The notes under the pieces are model-generated. The model ran no database searches. It saw only the letters and a program-made list of their open reading frames with translations, and had not been told where the DNA came from. This document shows, piece by piece, positions 47,244 to 56,498 of a stretch of 64,000 nucleotides of DNA (position 1 is the first letter of the stretch; each line of letters starts with the position of its first letter). Source of the DNA: Mesorhizobium sp. B4-1-4. GTDB taxonomy: Bacteria; Pseudomonadota; Alphaproteobacteria; Rhizobiales; Rhizobiaceae. Position numbers and translations under genes: made by a program. The stretch is from NCBI RefSeq assembly GCF_006439395.2, contig NZ_CP083950.1:4825001-4889000 (forward strand), read 5' to 3'.

Positions 47244-47630
47244 ATGACTGATGATAGCGGCGGGACGGGGGATGGTGACGCATCCGCAATATTGATCCCG
47301 CTGCACGAGGCGCGACGTGACCGCCTCGACCAGCCGGTGCGCTTCGACCGGCGGGAACTGGACCAGATCCTCAGGCTCTACGGGCGCATGGTCGCCGCCA
47401 ATGAATGGCGCGACTACGCCATCGATCATTTGACCGACAGAGCCGTGTTTTCCGTCTTCCGCCGCGCCAGCGAAGTGCCGCTGTTCCAGATCGTCAAGAA
47501 TCCGAAACTGGCGCGCAAGCAGGGTGCCTTCGCCGTCATCGCGGCGGGCGGGCGCATCCTCAAACGCGGCCAGGAGCTTGGCCGCGTGCTCGGCGTCTTC
47601 GATGGCAAGCTGAAGCTGGTGCAGGCCTAG
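47244..47630 (+). CDS. DUF2794 protein
   Basis: A 128-residue cytoplasmic protein. The start MTDDSGGTGDGDAS is set by an AAGGATCGAGG site. The conserved part is VRFDRRELDQILRLYGRMVA, AANEWRDYAIDHLTDRAVF, FRRASEVPLFQIVKNP and KRGQELGRVLGVFDGKLKL, which is the DUF2794 pattern of alphaproteobacteria. The function is unknown. The intergenic region before it (46700-47243) holds a family D palindrome, the terminator and the candidate small RNA. Confidence 0.88.
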   Translation: MTDDSGGTGDGDASAILIPLHEARRDRLDQPVRFDRRELDQILRLYGRMVAANEWRDYAIDHLTDRAVFSVFRRASEVPLFQIVKNPKLARKQGAFAVIAAGGRILKRGQELGRVLGVFDGKLKLVQA

Positions 47631-47631
47631 A

Positions 47632-47676
47632 GCAATTCCAGGAAAAGTGCGCAGCGGTTTTTGCGTCCGGAATTGC
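47632..47676. repeat. Family D palindrome, copy 2
   Basis: Arms GCAATTCC (47632-47639) and GGAATTGC (47669-47676), core AGGAAAAGTGCGCAGCGG then TTTTTGCGTCC. It lies two bases after the DUF2794 stop, between convergent genes, where it may also end transcription. Confidence 0.85.
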
Positions 47677-47693
47677 GTAAAGAACTCAATCCC

Positions 47694-48263
47694 TTATTTC
47701 TGCTGCTGAAATCGACGCTCCGGCAGGGAAGCCGGATCAGGCGGCAGTGACGCTCCACCATTCAGTGGCAATTGCATGAACACCGTGTCCAGCCAACGCC
47801 CGTGCTTGTAGCCGGAACCGTCGAGGCGGCCTGAATGGCGGAAGCCGAGCTTTTCGTGCAGCTTGACCGAGGCGCTGTCGGCATGGCCGTCGCCGATCAC
47901 CGCAACGATCTGGCGGAAGCCCGCTGCCTCGACCGCCGCGATCAGGCTTTGCATCAGCTTGAGGCCGACGCCCTGGCCCTTGGCATCGGGCGCGATATAG
48001 ACCGAATCCTCGACGATGAAGCGATAGGCCGGGCGCGGCCGGAAGGGACCGGCATAGGCATAGCCGAGCACGAGGCCAGCTTTTTCCGCCACCAGGTAGG
48101 GGAAGCCGCCGGCCGCGAGCGTTTCGAATCGCGCACCCATCTCGGCGCGGCCGGGCGGCTCCAACTCGTAACTCGCCGTGCCGTTGGTTACTGCGTCGGC
48201 ATAGATTTCGGTGACGGCGTCGAGGTCGGCCGCGGTCGCCGGCCGAATCACGATAATGCTCAT
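47694..48263 (-). CDS. GNAT N-acetyltransferase (phosphinothricin acetyltransferase-like)
   Basis: A 189-residue GNAT of the Pat/Bar/YncA group. IRPATAADLDAVTEIYADAV at the N-terminus, SVYIAPDAKGQGVGLKLMQSL as the acetyl-CoA motif (GQGVG) and the late HEKLGFRHSGRLDGSGYKHGRW are family-typical. Members acetylate small amines such as phosphinothricin or methionine derivatives. The substrate cannot be set. The C-terminal Gln/Lys tail is not conserved. Confidence 0.88.
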   Translation of the reverse strand: MSIIVIRPATAADLDAVTEIYADAVTNGTASYELEPPGRAEMGARFETLAAGGFPYLVAEKAGLVLGYAYAGPFRPRPAYRFIVEDSVYIAPDAKGQGVGLKLMQSLIAAVEAAGFRQIVAVIGDGHADSASVKLHEKLGFRHSGRLDGSGYKHGRWLDTVFMQLPLNGGASLPPDPASLPERRFQQQK

Positions 48264-48312
48264 TTTTTATGCAAGCCTTTCATCTGCCTTCAATAACAGC
48301 AAAGACCGGCAC

Positions 48313-48343
48313 AAAAGGAAAGGGCGGCCGTTGGGCCGCCCTT
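48313..48343 (-). terminator. Intrinsic terminator after the BI-1 gene
   Basis: A perfect 10-bp stem AAGGGCGGCC with loop CAAC and GGCCGCCCTT, followed on the minus strand by TCCTTTT. It lies 39 bases after the BI-1 stop. Confidence 0.85.
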
Positions 48344-48381
48344 CCGCAAGTCGATGGTCCAGTGAGACCGCGGACGAAGCC

Positions 48382-49155
48382 TTAGCGGCGGTCGCCCATG
48401 AACTGCAGCAGGAACATGAACAGGTTGATGAAGTCGAGGTAGAGTCTCAACGCGCCCATGATCGCCTTGCGGCCGGCGACATCGGAAGCGTCACCTTCGA
48501 AATACATCTCCTTGATGTTCTGCGTGTCATAGGCGGTGAGGCCGGCGAAGACCAGCACGCCGATCGCCGAAACGGCGAAGGACAGCGCCGACGACTGCAG
48601 GAAGATATTGATCACCGACGCGATGATGATGCCGAACACGCCCATGATCAGGAACGAGCCCATCGCCGTCAGGTCGCGCTTGGTCGTGTAACCGTACAGC
48701 GACAGCGCGCCGAAGGCCGCGGCGGTGGCGAAGAAGGTCTGCGAGATGCTTGCCGTGGTGTAGACCAGGAAGATCGAAGACAGCGACAGGCCGACCAGGC
48801 CGGCATAGACCCAGAATGTGGTCTGCGCCGCCGAAACGCTCATCGACTGGACGCGGAACGACAGGAAGAACACGGCGGCAAGCGGCGCCAGTATCACCAC
48901 CCAGCGCAGCGGCGAACCGAAGATCGCGTAGCCGAACGAGGTCAGCATCTCGCCGCTCGGCAGCGTGGCGACAGCCGAGGCCGGATCGGTCGTGGTCGCC
49001 AGCATGATCGTGCCGACGGCGGCAAGGCCGGTGATGAGGAGACCAAGCCCCATCAAATTGTAGACCTTGATCATGTAGGCGCGCAGGCCCTGGTCGATAT
49101 CGACAGCGGCGCCGGGCACGGCGCGCGTCTGATAATTGCGAATGGGATCAGCCAT
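48382..49155 (-). CDS. Bax inhibitor-1 family membrane protein (YccA type)
   Basis: A 257-residue protein with seven hydrophobic segments, of the BI-1/YccA/TMBIM family, which in bacteria interacts with FtsH or acts as a calcium leak channel. Marks: YMIKVYNLMGLGLLITGLAA at helix 1, SSIFLVYTTASISQTFFATAA, GYTTKRDLTAMGSFLIMG, and the end AYDTQNIKEMYFEG then ALRLYLDFINLFMFLLQF. The conserved Asp residues in the last two helices are present. It is a single gene with its own terminator. Confidence 0.92.
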   Translation of the reverse strand: MADPIRNYQTRAVPGAAVDIDQGLRAYMIKVYNLMGLGLLITGLAAVGTIMLATTTDPASAVATLPSGEMLTSFGYAIFGSPLRWVVILAPLAAVFFLSFRVQSMSVSAAQTTFWVYAGLVGLSLSSIFLVYTTASISQTFFATAAAFGALSLYGYTTKRDLTAMGSFLIMGVFGIIIASVINIFLQSSALSFAVSAIGVLVFAGLTAYDTQNIKEMYFEGDASDVAGRKAIMGALRLYLDFINLFMFLLQFMGDRR

Positions 49156-49398
49156 TGTAGTCCTCTATTGCTTCTGCCCCGTCCGGTGTCGGGCCTGCCG
49201 GATATACATCCGCCGAACCCAGGCGCCGCTGGCGGGGCTCCAGCATGCCTGTGGCGAAATATGATGGTTATTCGCGTCGAGAACAAGACCGTAACGGCGT
49301 GTAACGGTTCGTGAGAGGACGAAATCCAGCTCCATCAGTGCCTTCAGGCGGCATTCTTACCAAGATTTAACCCGAGACAGGGCGCTCCGACCGGCGAA

Positions 49399-51948
49399 TC
49401 AGAGATTGCGCAGCACGGGTGCCGCCTTGTGGCCGAGCACACGCCAGGTGCCGGCGAGGCCGATGCCGACGGTGATGAAGAGCGAAAACAGGATGGTCGC
49501 CACCGCCACCTCGGGCATGAAATGCGATGGCAATGTCATGATGCGGGCGACGATGTACCAGGCCGCGATGCCGCCGGCCGCCAGCGCGAATACCGCCGTG
49601 GCCAATCCGATTAGCATGTACTCCAGGGAGAATGCCGTGATCAGCGTTCTCCTGGTGGCGCCCAGCGTCTTCAGCACCACCGCATCGTGGATGCGCGCCC
49701 GGTTGCCGGCGGCGAGCGCGCCGGCCAGCACCAGCACCGAGGCGATCAGCGCCACGCCGGCCGCCGCCCGGATCGCCGTGCCGAGCTGGCCGACCAGCCG
49801 GTTGACGACTTCGAGCGCGTCCTTGACGCGCACCGTGGTCACCGCCGGGAAGGCCCGGGTGACGGCATTGAGGATGCGGGCATCGTCGGCCGTGGTGGCG
49901 CTCTTTTCGGTCAGCGTCGCCATCCAGCCATGCGGCGCGCCGGCGAAGGTGTTGGGCGAGAACACCATGACGAAATTGATGCCCATCGTCTCCCATTCGA
50001 CCTGGCGGAAATTGGCGATCCTGGCCGTGACATTGCGGCCGAGCACATTAACGGTGACAGTGTCGCCGAGTTTCAGCCCGATCTCCTTGCCCTCCCGCGC
50101 CGAAAACGAGACCAGCGGCTCGCCGGCATAATCGTCCGGCCACCAATTGCCCTCGGTCAGCGTCGCGTTTTCCGGCTGCCTGGCGTCATAGGTCAGGCCG
50201 CGATCACCTTTCAGCACCCACGCGCCTTCCGCCGGCACCTTGACCTTGTCGACCTCGACGCCGTTGAGCGCCATCACCCGGCCGCGCAGCATCGGCACCT
50301 TGACCAGCGTCCCCTGAGGCGCCTCCTTGCCGATCAGCGTGGAGAACGCGTCGACGTCACTGCCCTGGATATCGACGAAGAAAAAGTTCGGCGCCCGCTC
50401 CGGCAGGCTGCCGGAGATCTGCTGCCGCAGGTTGCCGTCGATCAGCGCCAGCGTCACCAGCAGCGTCAGCCCAAGCCCCAGCGACAGCACCACCGACGGC
50501 GTCAGCGCACCTGGCCTGTGGATGTTGCCGACGGCGAGCCGGAGCGCCACGAAGCGCACCCGCGGGCTTTTCCTTGCCGCCCATTGCACCAGCCCGCCGA
50601 CCAGGCGCAGCACCAGGAAGGCAAAGATGGTGGCGCCGACGAAGATCGAGGCGATGCGCCGGTCGCCGGAGAACAGGATGGCGAGCACCGCCAGCAGCAG
50701 CGCGATGCCGATCGCCGACGCGACATAGATCGGGTGCGGAAAGCCGCGGCCTTCCAGGCCCATCTCCCGGAACAGCGCGGTCGCCGGCACGTCGCGGGCG
50801 CGCCCGAGCGGCAAAAGCGCGAAGGCCAGCGTCACCAGCAGCCCGAACAGCGCCGCCATGGCGAGCGCGCCGGGGTAGAAGCCGCCTTGCGCCGGCACCG
50901 GAATGACGGACTGCAGCGCGGCACTTGCCACGAACGGCATCAGCGCCCCGAGCACCAGGCCGGCGGCGATGCCGAGTGCCGCGATGATCAGGATCTGCAC
51001 GAGATAGACGGCAAAGACGAAGCCGCCGGAAGCGCCCAGGCTCTTGAAGGTGGCGATGACGCCGCGCTTGCCGTCGAGATAGGCGCGCACCGCATTGGCG
51101 ACGCCGACACCGCCGACAACAAGCGCCGTCAGCCCGACCAGCGTCAGGAATTGCGAAAAGCGTTCGATGTTCGACGACAGCGCGGGTGCCGCGTTGCTGC
51201 GGGTGCGGATCGACCAGCCGGCCTCGGGGAAATCCTTGGCGGCCTGGTCCTGGATGGCCTTGAGCCGCGCCTCGTCGGAATCGGCGGGCAGCCGGACCTT
51301 GTAGGCATTTTCGACCAGGCTGCCCGGCTGGACCAGCCCGGTGGCCACCAGGGCCTCGGTCGAGATCATCAGCCTTGGTGCGAAGCCGAAACCGTCGGAC
51401 ACGGCGTCCGGCTCGGTCACCAGCCTGGCGCGCAGTTCGAAGGTGGCGGTGCCAAGCTTCAGCCGGTCACCAGGCTTGAGATGCAGCCGTTCGAACAGCA
51501 GATCGGGTGCGACTGCGCCAAAGACGCCGAATTCTTCGCCGAAAAGTTCCTGCTTCGTCAGCTTCGGTTCGGTTTCCAGCGCGCCATAGAGCGGATAGGC
51601 ATCGTCGACCGCCTTGGCCTCGACCAGCGCCTGGTCGGTTCCGTCGGCCAGCCGCGCCATCGAGCGCGTGCTCGCGGTGCGCGAGACCACACCCAGCCCG
51701 TCGAGGAAACCGCGCTCCGCCGGGCTGGCGTCGCGTTGGTTGATCTGGAAACGGAGATCCCCACCAAGCAGCGTCTGCCCCTGGTTGGCGACGCCGACGG
51801 TGATCGAGCGGGCCACCGAATTGACGCCGCCGATCGCCGCGACGCCGAGTGCGATGCAGGCGAGGAAGATCAGGAAGCCGGACAGGCCGCCGCGCATCTC
51901 GCGCAGCGAGAAGCGGACGGCAAGCTTCAACGTCCGCGCCAATGGCAT
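49399..51948 (-). CDS. FtsX-like ABC transporter permease (YbbP type)
   Basis: An 849-residue permease with an N-terminal helix, a large periplasmic domain, a central set of helices and a second repeat of the same, about ten transmembrane segments in total, as in YbbP. FtsX-like blocks are seen in VGGVGVANAVRAYLDGKRGVIATFKSLGASGG and again near the end in AGALAAGNRARIHDAVVLKTLGATRRTLI (each given in part here for length). Its start overlaps the ATPase stop, so the two form one exporter. In E. coli the trio TesA, YbbA, YbbP is conserved as here. The cargo is unknown. Confidence 0.92.
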   Translation of the reverse strand: MPLARTLKLAVRFSLREMRGGLSGFLIFLACIALGVAAIGGVNSVARSITVGVANQGQTLLGGDLRFQINQRDASPAERGFLDGLGVVSRTASTRSMARLADGTDQALVEAKAVDDAYPLYGALETEPKLTKQELFGEEFGVFGAVAPDLLFERLHLKPGDRLKLGTATFELRARLVTEPDAVSDGFGFAPRLMISTEALVATGLVQPGSLVENAYKVRLPADSDEARLKAIQDQAAKDFPEAGWSIRTRSNAAPALSSNIERFSQFLTLVGLTALVVGGVGVANAVRAYLDGKRGVIATFKSLGASGGFVFAVYLVQILIIAALGIAAGLVLGALMPFVASAALQSVIPVPAQGGFYPGALAMAALFGLLVTLAFALLPLGRARDVPATALFREMGLEGRGFPHPIYVASAIGIALLLAVLAILFSGDRRIASIFVGATIFAFLVLRLVGGLVQWAARKSPRVRFVALRLAVGNIHRPGALTPSVVLSLGLGLTLLVTLALIDGNLRQQISGSLPERAPNFFFVDIQGSDVDAFSTLIGKEAPQGTLVKVPMLRGRVMALNGVEVDKVKVPAEGAWVLKGDRGLTYDARQPENATLTEGNWWPDDYAGEPLVSFSAREGKEIGLKLGDTVTVNVLGRNVTARIANFRQVEWETMGINFVMVFSPNTFAGAPHGWMATLTEKSATTADDARILNAVTRAFPAVTTVRVKDALEVVNRLVGQLGTAIRAAAGVALIASVLVLAGALAAGNRARIHDAVVLKTLGATRRTLITAFSLEYMLIGLATAVFALAAGGIAAWYIVARIMTLPSHFMPEVAVATILFSLFITVGIGLAGTWRVLGHKAAPVLRNL

Positions 51949-52643
51949 CAGGCGGTGACCTTCAACGGCGCCGACGCCTCGATCCGCCCGGAGCGCATCG
52001 AAACCTGGCGCGAGCAGCGCGCCGCCAGCGCCGGATCATGGGTGACCAACACCAGCGTCATGCCACGTTCGGCCGCCTTGGCGAATAGAAGGTCGGCGAC
52101 CTGCCGCCCCGTCGCCTGGTCGAGATTGCCGGTCGGCTCGTCGGCGATGAGGATGCGTGGGGAAGGCGCCAGCGCCCGGGCGATCGCCACGCGTTGCTGT
52201 TCGCCGCCCGACAGTTCGCCGGGGTAATGGGTGATGCGGTCGCTCAGGCCCACCGCCGCCAGTTCCCGTTCCGCCACCGAAAACGGATCGGCATGGCCAG
52301 CCAGCTCCAGTGGCACGGCGACGTTTTCCAACGCCGTCATGTTAGGGATAAGATGGAAGGACTGGAACACAATGCCAATGTTTCGGCCACGAAACGAAGC
52401 GACCTGATCCTCGCTCCTGCCGTTGAGGAGCTCGCCAGCGATTCGTATCGTGCCCGAATCGACCCTTTCCAGACCCGCCATCACCATCAGGAGAGTCGAC
52501 TTGCCGGAGCCCGAAGGGCCAACGATGCCGGTCGCCTCGCCATGCGCCACCTCGAGGCTGACGCCTTTCAGTACATGGACCGACGAAGCGCCTTCGCCGA
52601 GCGTCAGCGATACGTCTTTCAGCGCGATGACCGCTTCTGTCAA
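51948..52643 (-). CDS. ABC transporter ATP-binding protein (YbbA type)
   Basis: A 231-residue ATPase of the LolD/MacB/YbbA class. Walker A is GPSGSGKSTLLMVMAG, the Q-loop VFQSFHLIPNMTAL, the signature LSGGEQQRVAIARAL and Walker B ILIADEPTGNLD. It is translated just ahead of the FtsX-like permease and divergent from the esterase gene at 52732. The start is close (about 90 bases) to that gene's start, so they share a promoter region. Confidence 0.95.
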   Translation of the reverse strand: MTEAVIALKDVSLTLGEGASSVHVLKGVSLEVAHGEATGIVGPSGSGKSTLLMVMAGLERVDSGTIRIAGELLNGRSEDQVASFRGRNIGIVFQSFHLIPNMTALENVAVPLELAGHADPFSVAERELAAVGLSDRITHYPGELSGGEQQRVAIARALAPSPRILIADEPTGNLDQATGRQVADLLFAKAAERGMTLVLVTHDPALAARCSRQVSMRSGRIEASAPLKVTA

Positions 52644-52731
52644 AATGAAAGCGTCCTATATGGAGGATGAGGGCTTTGCTTACCGGAAGCCGTCGCCCGA
52701 AAGAGTCTCTTGGTCATATGGGGCCTGACGC

Positions 52732-53376
52732 ATGTCTTTCAAACGCCGATTTGCCGCAGGCCTGATCCTTTTCCTTGCCATTTGCGGCGCCATTTCGTCG
52801 GCGCGGGCCGAGCCATTCAAGATCGTCGGCTTCGGTGACAGCCTGATGGCGGGTTTCGGCCTCGGACCCGGCGATGGATTTACCGACAAGCTGCAGACAG
52901 CGCTACGCGCCAAGGGCCATGACGTCTCCGTTGCCAATGCCGGTGTCTCCGGCGATACGTCGAGCGGCGGGCTGGCGCGGCTCGACTGGTCGGTGCCGGA
53001 CGGCACGCAACTGGTCGTCCTCGAACTCGGCGCCAACGACATGCTGCGCGGCATCTCGCCCGACATCACCAGGAAGAACCTCGACGAGATGCTGGGCAAG
53101 CTGAAACAGCGCAAGATTGCCGTGCTGCTCGCCGGCATGCGCGCCGCGCCCAATCTCGGCGCGGATTACCAAAGCGCCTTCGACGCCGTCTTTCCGGACC
53201 TGGCGAAGAAATACGATGTCCCGCTCTACCCGTTCTTCCTCGACGGTGTCGCCGGCCAGCCCGCTTTGCAGCTCGAGGACGGCCTGCATCCGAACGCAAA
53301 GGGGGTCGACCTGATGGTCGAGCGCATCCTGCCGACGGTCGAGAAGGCCATCACGGCGGCGCCGGGAGGTGCATGA
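52732..53376 (+). CDS. Exported SGNH arylesterase (TesA type)
   Basis: A 214-residue SGNH hydrolase of the TesA/arylesterase group. The signal peptide is MSFKRRFAAGLILFLAICGAI with cleavage near ARA-EPF. Catalytic Ser is in VGFGDSLMAGFGL; Gly and Asn are in GVSGDTSSGGLARL and LELGANDMLRGIS; and Asp-His is in DGLHPNAKGVDLM. It hydrolyses acyl esters or thioesters in the periplasm. Its pairing with YbbA/YbbP is conserved and suggests a common role in lipid or small-molecule export. Confidence 0.93.
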   Translation: MSFKRRFAAGLILFLAICGAISSARAEPFKIVGFGDSLMAGFGLGPGDGFTDKLQTALRAKGHDVSVANAGVSGDTSSGGLARLDWSVPDGTQLVVLELGANDMLRGISPDITRKNLDEMLGKLKQRKIAVLLAGMRAAPNLGADYQSAFDAVFPDLAKKYDVPLYPFFLDGVAGQPALQLEDGLHPNAKGVDLMVERILPTVEKAITAAPGGA

Positions 53377-53504
53377 AAACCGAGAAAACTGCCTTCCCTT
53401 AGGGAAACTTTTAGCAAAGCCTGTGACCAATATACCTCTTGCTCCGTTTGACTATCGATGATTCGCTATGGGTGACAGTTCGATTCGAGGAAGGGAGGCT
53501 CTTC

Positions 53505-54101
53505 ATGCCGCGTCTTTTCACCGCCCTCGAAATTCCGCGTGATGCTGCCCTTTCGCTGTCCCTGCTCCGGGGCGGCTTGCCCGGGGCCCGCTGGATCGAT
53601 GTCGAAAACTACCATTTGACGCTGCGCTTCATTGGCGATGTCCAGGGCCATGTCGCCGACGAGATCGCCAATGCGCTCGACCGGGTCCATCGCCCCTCCT
53701 TCTCGCTGACCTTGTCCGGCGTCGGTGCCTTCGGCCAGAAGAAGCCGCATGCCGTGTGGGCCGGCGCCGTCCCCTCGCCCGATCTCAACGCCCTCCAGGG
53801 CGAGATCGAGCGCATCTGCCAGCGGCTCGGCATTCCCGCCGATCCGCGCAAGTTCATGCCGCATGTGACACTGGCGCGCTTGCGCAATTCAAGCCCGCTG
53901 GATGTCGCCCAATATCTCTCGGCGCGCGGCAATTTCTCGACGCTGCCGTTCCGCATCAGCCGCTTCGTCCTGATGTCGTCGCGCGATTCGGTCGGTGGCG
54001 GCCCCTACATCGTCGAGGAGGCCTGGCCATTGTCGGGCGGCGATGCCCGCGCCGCCAGCCGCGTCGCCAATGCCTCCGATGCCTCGCGGATCATGCGGTA
54101 G
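53505..54101 (+). CDS. thpR: RNA 2',3'-cyclic phosphodiesterase
   Basis: A 2H-family phosphoesterase, 198 residues. Its two HxT motifs are YHLTLRFIG (about residue 42) and PHVTLARL (about 125). ALEIPRDAALSLSLL and RWIDVENYHLT at the start are typical of the ThpR/LigT group, which opens 2',3'-cyclic phosphates. The start at MPRLFTALEIP has AAGGGAGG seven bases upstream. The 3' end overlaps the convergent phosphatase remnant by about 97 bases. Confidence 0.92.
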   Translation: MPRLFTALEIPRDAALSLSLLRGGLPGARWIDVENYHLTLRFIGDVQGHVADEIANALDRVHRPSFSLTLSGVGAFGQKKPHAVWAGAVPSPDLNALQGEIERICQRLGIPADPRKFMPHVTLARLRNSSPLDVAQYLSARGNFSTLPFRISRFVLMSSRDSVGGGPYIVEEAWPLSGGDARAASRVANASDASRIMR

Positions 54102-54527
54102 ACCTCGGCGAAGGCCTCCTGCCCGTCATAGTAGGGATCCGGCACGTTGCGCGCCTTGCCTTGTGCAAACTCGAGGAACACTCGAGGAACAGATGCACCC
54201 GGTCGCGCATGGCGGCGGGCGCCAGTGCCCTGAGGTCGGCGACATTCGAATGGTCCATGCCGAGGATCAGGTCGAAGCAATGAAAATCCTGCGGCATGAT
54301 CTTGCGCGCCCGCTGCCCGGAAATGTCGATGCCGTGATGCGCCGCGATCGCCATCGCGCGCGGATCGGGCGCAGAGCCGACCTCCCAGCCACTGGTCGCG
54401 GCCGAATCGAGCAACATATCCCGCGGCGCTCCGCCCACACGGCCTGAAAGACGCCCTCGGCCAACGGTGAGCGGCAGATATTGCCGAGGCAGACGAAGAG
54501 AATGGATTTTATGGGCTTTGCGCTCAT
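54005..54527 (-). pseudogene. Low-molecular-weight protein-tyrosine phosphatase, broken by two frameshifts
   Basis: The start MSAKPIKSILFVCLGNICRS has the phosphatase P-loop (CLGNICRS). The frame then shifts near 54425; the next frame gives SGWEVGSAPDPRAMAIAAHHG and GQRARKIMPQDFHCFDLIL with MDHSNVADLRALAP. It shifts again at 54169-54190, where ACTCGAGGAAC is repeated in tandem; the last part is FLEFAQGKARNVPDPYYDG with the general-acid Asp, then EAFAEVYRMIREASEALA. All the fold is present in three frames, so inactivation is recent or the read has errors. It is convergent with thpR. Confidence 0.85.
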
Positions 54528-54550
54528 CGATCCCAGGCGTTCTATCCAGG

Positions 54551-54644
54551 TCGCTTTCCCAAAACCGCAACGCACTTTTGGGCGACATGCCTGCTTTGTG
54601 CATGTCGTTTTCCCAAAACCGCAACGCACTTTTGGGCGACATGC
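54551..54644. repeat. Two family C palindromes in direct order
   Basis: TTTCCCAAAACCGCAACGCA followed by CTTTTGGGCGACATGC occurs at 54555-54590 and again at 54609-54644; the second has a complete left arm GCATGTCG (from 54600). They lie between the phosphatase remnant and phhB, upstream of both. Confidence 0.85.
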
Positions 54645-54687
54645 AGTATGGTGAGGGTCGTTTTTGCAAATAGCATGGGAACCGAAC

Positions 54688-54984
54688 ATGACGAGAGAAA
54701 AACTGTCCAAGGATGCCATCACCGAAGCCCTGGCCGGGCTCGCCGGCTGGGCGCTGGCCTCTGACGGCGCCTCGATCAAGCGCAGCTTCGTCTTCGGCAA
54801 TTTCTCCGAAGCTTTCGCCTTTATGACCCGCGTCGCGCTGGCGGCCGAGAAGATGGATCATCATCCAGACTGGTCGAATGTCTACAAGACCGTCGACGTG
54901 ACCTTGAATACCCATGATGCCGGCGGCGTGACCGCGCTGGACATCGAGCTGGCAAAGAAGATGAACCGCTTCGCCGGCGGCTGA
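54688..54984 (+). CDS. phhB: Pterin-4a-carbinolamine dehydratase
   Basis: PhhB regenerates tetrahydropterin used by phenylalanine hydroxylase and may aid transcription. The 98-residue protein begins MTREKLSKDAITEAL, and the active site is EKMDHHPDWSNVYKTVDVTL (two His and one Trp visible). GWALASDGASIKRSFVFGNF and the end ALDIELAKKMNRFA complete the fold. phhA is not nearby. Confidence 0.93.
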   Translation: MTREKLSKDAITEALAGLAGWALASDGASIKRSFVFGNFSEAFAFMTRVALAAEKMDHHPDWSNVYKTVDVTLNTHDAGGVTALDIELAKKMNRFAGG

Positions 54985-55119
54985 ACAGCTTCGCTTCCTG
55001 TCCGCGATCCGGCGAGACAGCCAAATTGACGCCGGCATCTTGCAGGGGGGTTGGGCTTTCACCACATCTTCCCGCGCGGACATGCGCCAGGAAGCGTATT
55101 GGCCGGCAAGGAGAGGTTG

Positions 55120-55482
55120 ATGGCGCAAGAATCCGGTTTTGATTTCTTCGGCTTTGGCGACAAGCTCGGCGGCGAAGGCGAAGTGCGCGAGAAGTTCTGG
55201 CGCACGGCCAAGAAAGCCGCACGGCAGATCCCGTTCATGGAGGACGTCGTCGCGGCCTATTACTGCGCCATGGACAAGAACACGCCGCTGCGCGCCAAGG
55301 GCATATTGGTGGCGGCGCTCGGCTATTTCGTCCTGCCGGTGGACCTGATCCCGGACTTCATCGTCGGGCTCGGCTTCACCGACGACATCGCCGTGCTGAC
55401 CGCCGCGATCACCGCCGTCAGCGCCCATATCACGCCGGCGCATCGCCAGGCCGCCAAGGATGCCATCGCCGATAGGAGCTGA
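55120..55482 (+). CDS. YkvA family (DUF1232) protein
   Basis: A 120-residue protein with AAGGAGAGG upstream of the ATG. The DUF1232 part is RQIPFMEDVVAAYYCAMDK, TPLRAKGILVAALGYFVLPVD and LIPDFIVGLGFTDDIAVL, containing a short helical hairpin that is likely membrane-associated. The function is unknown. Confidence 0.9.
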   Translation: MAQESGFDFFGFGDKLGGEGEVREKFWRTAKKAARQIPFMEDVVAAYYCAMDKNTPLRAKGILVAALGYFVLPVDLIPDFIVGLGFTDDIAVLTAAITAVSAHITPAHRQAAKDAIADRS

Positions 55483-55527
55483 GCCGGCGCGGTGTAAGGC
55501 GTGGACGAGGCTCTGCTCCGCGGCCGG

Positions 55528-56238
55528 TCAAACCCACCGCCGCACCCGCGCCTTGTAGGCACGATACGCATCGCCGAATTTCCGCTCTAGATAGCGCTCT
55601 TCCCGCGCGATGACGCCGGTATTGATCACCCACAGCAACGGGACGATCAGCCCGATGACCCAAAAACTTCCCGCCGCGACGCCCAGGCCCAAATAGACGA
55701 GGGTCGCTCCCAGATAAAATGGGTTCCTGGTCCGCCGGTAGATGCCGTCGATGACCAGCGCCGTCGTCGGCAGTGTCGGCGGAATATTGGTGCCAGCGGC
55801 GCGAAAGCGCCCCGCCGCCATGAAGATGATAACGAAGCCGCACGCCGCGAGCACGGCCCCGCCCAGATAGCGGGTGAGCGACGGCGCGGCCAGGACCGGG
55901 AGGGGGATGACAGCCTCGAGGACCGCTGCCGCCGCCAGGAAGCCGAGAAAGATCAAAGGTGGCAGCGTGATGACCCCCGCCACGTCGGGCGCGCCCGATC
56001 CGCCTGCAGCCTCCCGATCACCGGATCGCGGCGCCGCCGCGGCGCCACCGGCCACCGCCCGGATGGCAACACGAATGCCGAACACGACCAACAGGACAAC
56101 AGTGCCACCCACCAGGATCAGGACTGTCCCGGATATGGCCATGACTGAAATCTCCCATACGCTACCAATGAGGGCGCCCAGGCCGAGCGCCTCGGAAATG
56201 AAAGCGGGCATCTTAGCGGCTGGAGAGAAATTCGTCAC
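55528..56238 (-). CDS. Isoprenylcysteine methyltransferase-like (PEMT/ICMT) membrane protein
   Basis: A 236-residue membrane protein with five or six hydrophobic segments. The C-terminal half matches the phospholipid/isoprenylcysteine methyltransferase family: VIDGIYRRTRNPFYLGATLV binds SAM, and TGVIAREERYLERKFGDAYRAY is the catalytic end. The first 75 residues add one more helix plus a Gly/Ala/Pro linker that the family usually lacks. The substrate is unknown. Confidence 0.85.
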   Translation of the reverse strand: MTNFSPAAKMPAFISEALGLGALIGSVWEISVMAISGTVLILVGGTVVLLVVFGIRVAIRAVAGGAAAAPRSGDREAAGGSGAPDVAGVITLPPLIFLGFLAAAAVLEAVIPLPVLAAPSLTRYLGGAVLAACGFVIIFMAAGRFRAAGTNIPPTLPTTALVIDGIYRRTRNPFYLGATLVYLGLGVAAGSFWVIGLIVPLLWVINTGVIAREERYLERKFGDAYRAYKARVRRWV

Positions 56239-56498
56239 GTGTCCCGGAAGTCAGGGTGGCTGCCGGACCTGGCTTGAAAAGTCAAACTCTTGCCGCTTTC
56301 GTGGCCTCCAAGTCGCCAAAGGGACGCCGTGCCGGCAGCTGACAAGGCGGCGGTGCGGAAATGGCGGCGGTTTCCTGGGGGTGTGGGTCCTTTTCTCAAA
56401 GGAAGTTCACCGTTTGGTAACCCAGATTAAATCAAAATGAAGCGACGGCAGGACGCAAGGCGGCCCGCCTCCGCACCATTTGGAATACGGGAAAGACG

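Noticed and set aside
49687..52227. An 846-codon plus-strand frame opposite the YbbP/YbbA genes
   Set aside because: The translation is dominated by Arg, Gln, Asp and His as expected from reverse reading of GC-rich genes; YbbP and YbbA are supported by motifs.
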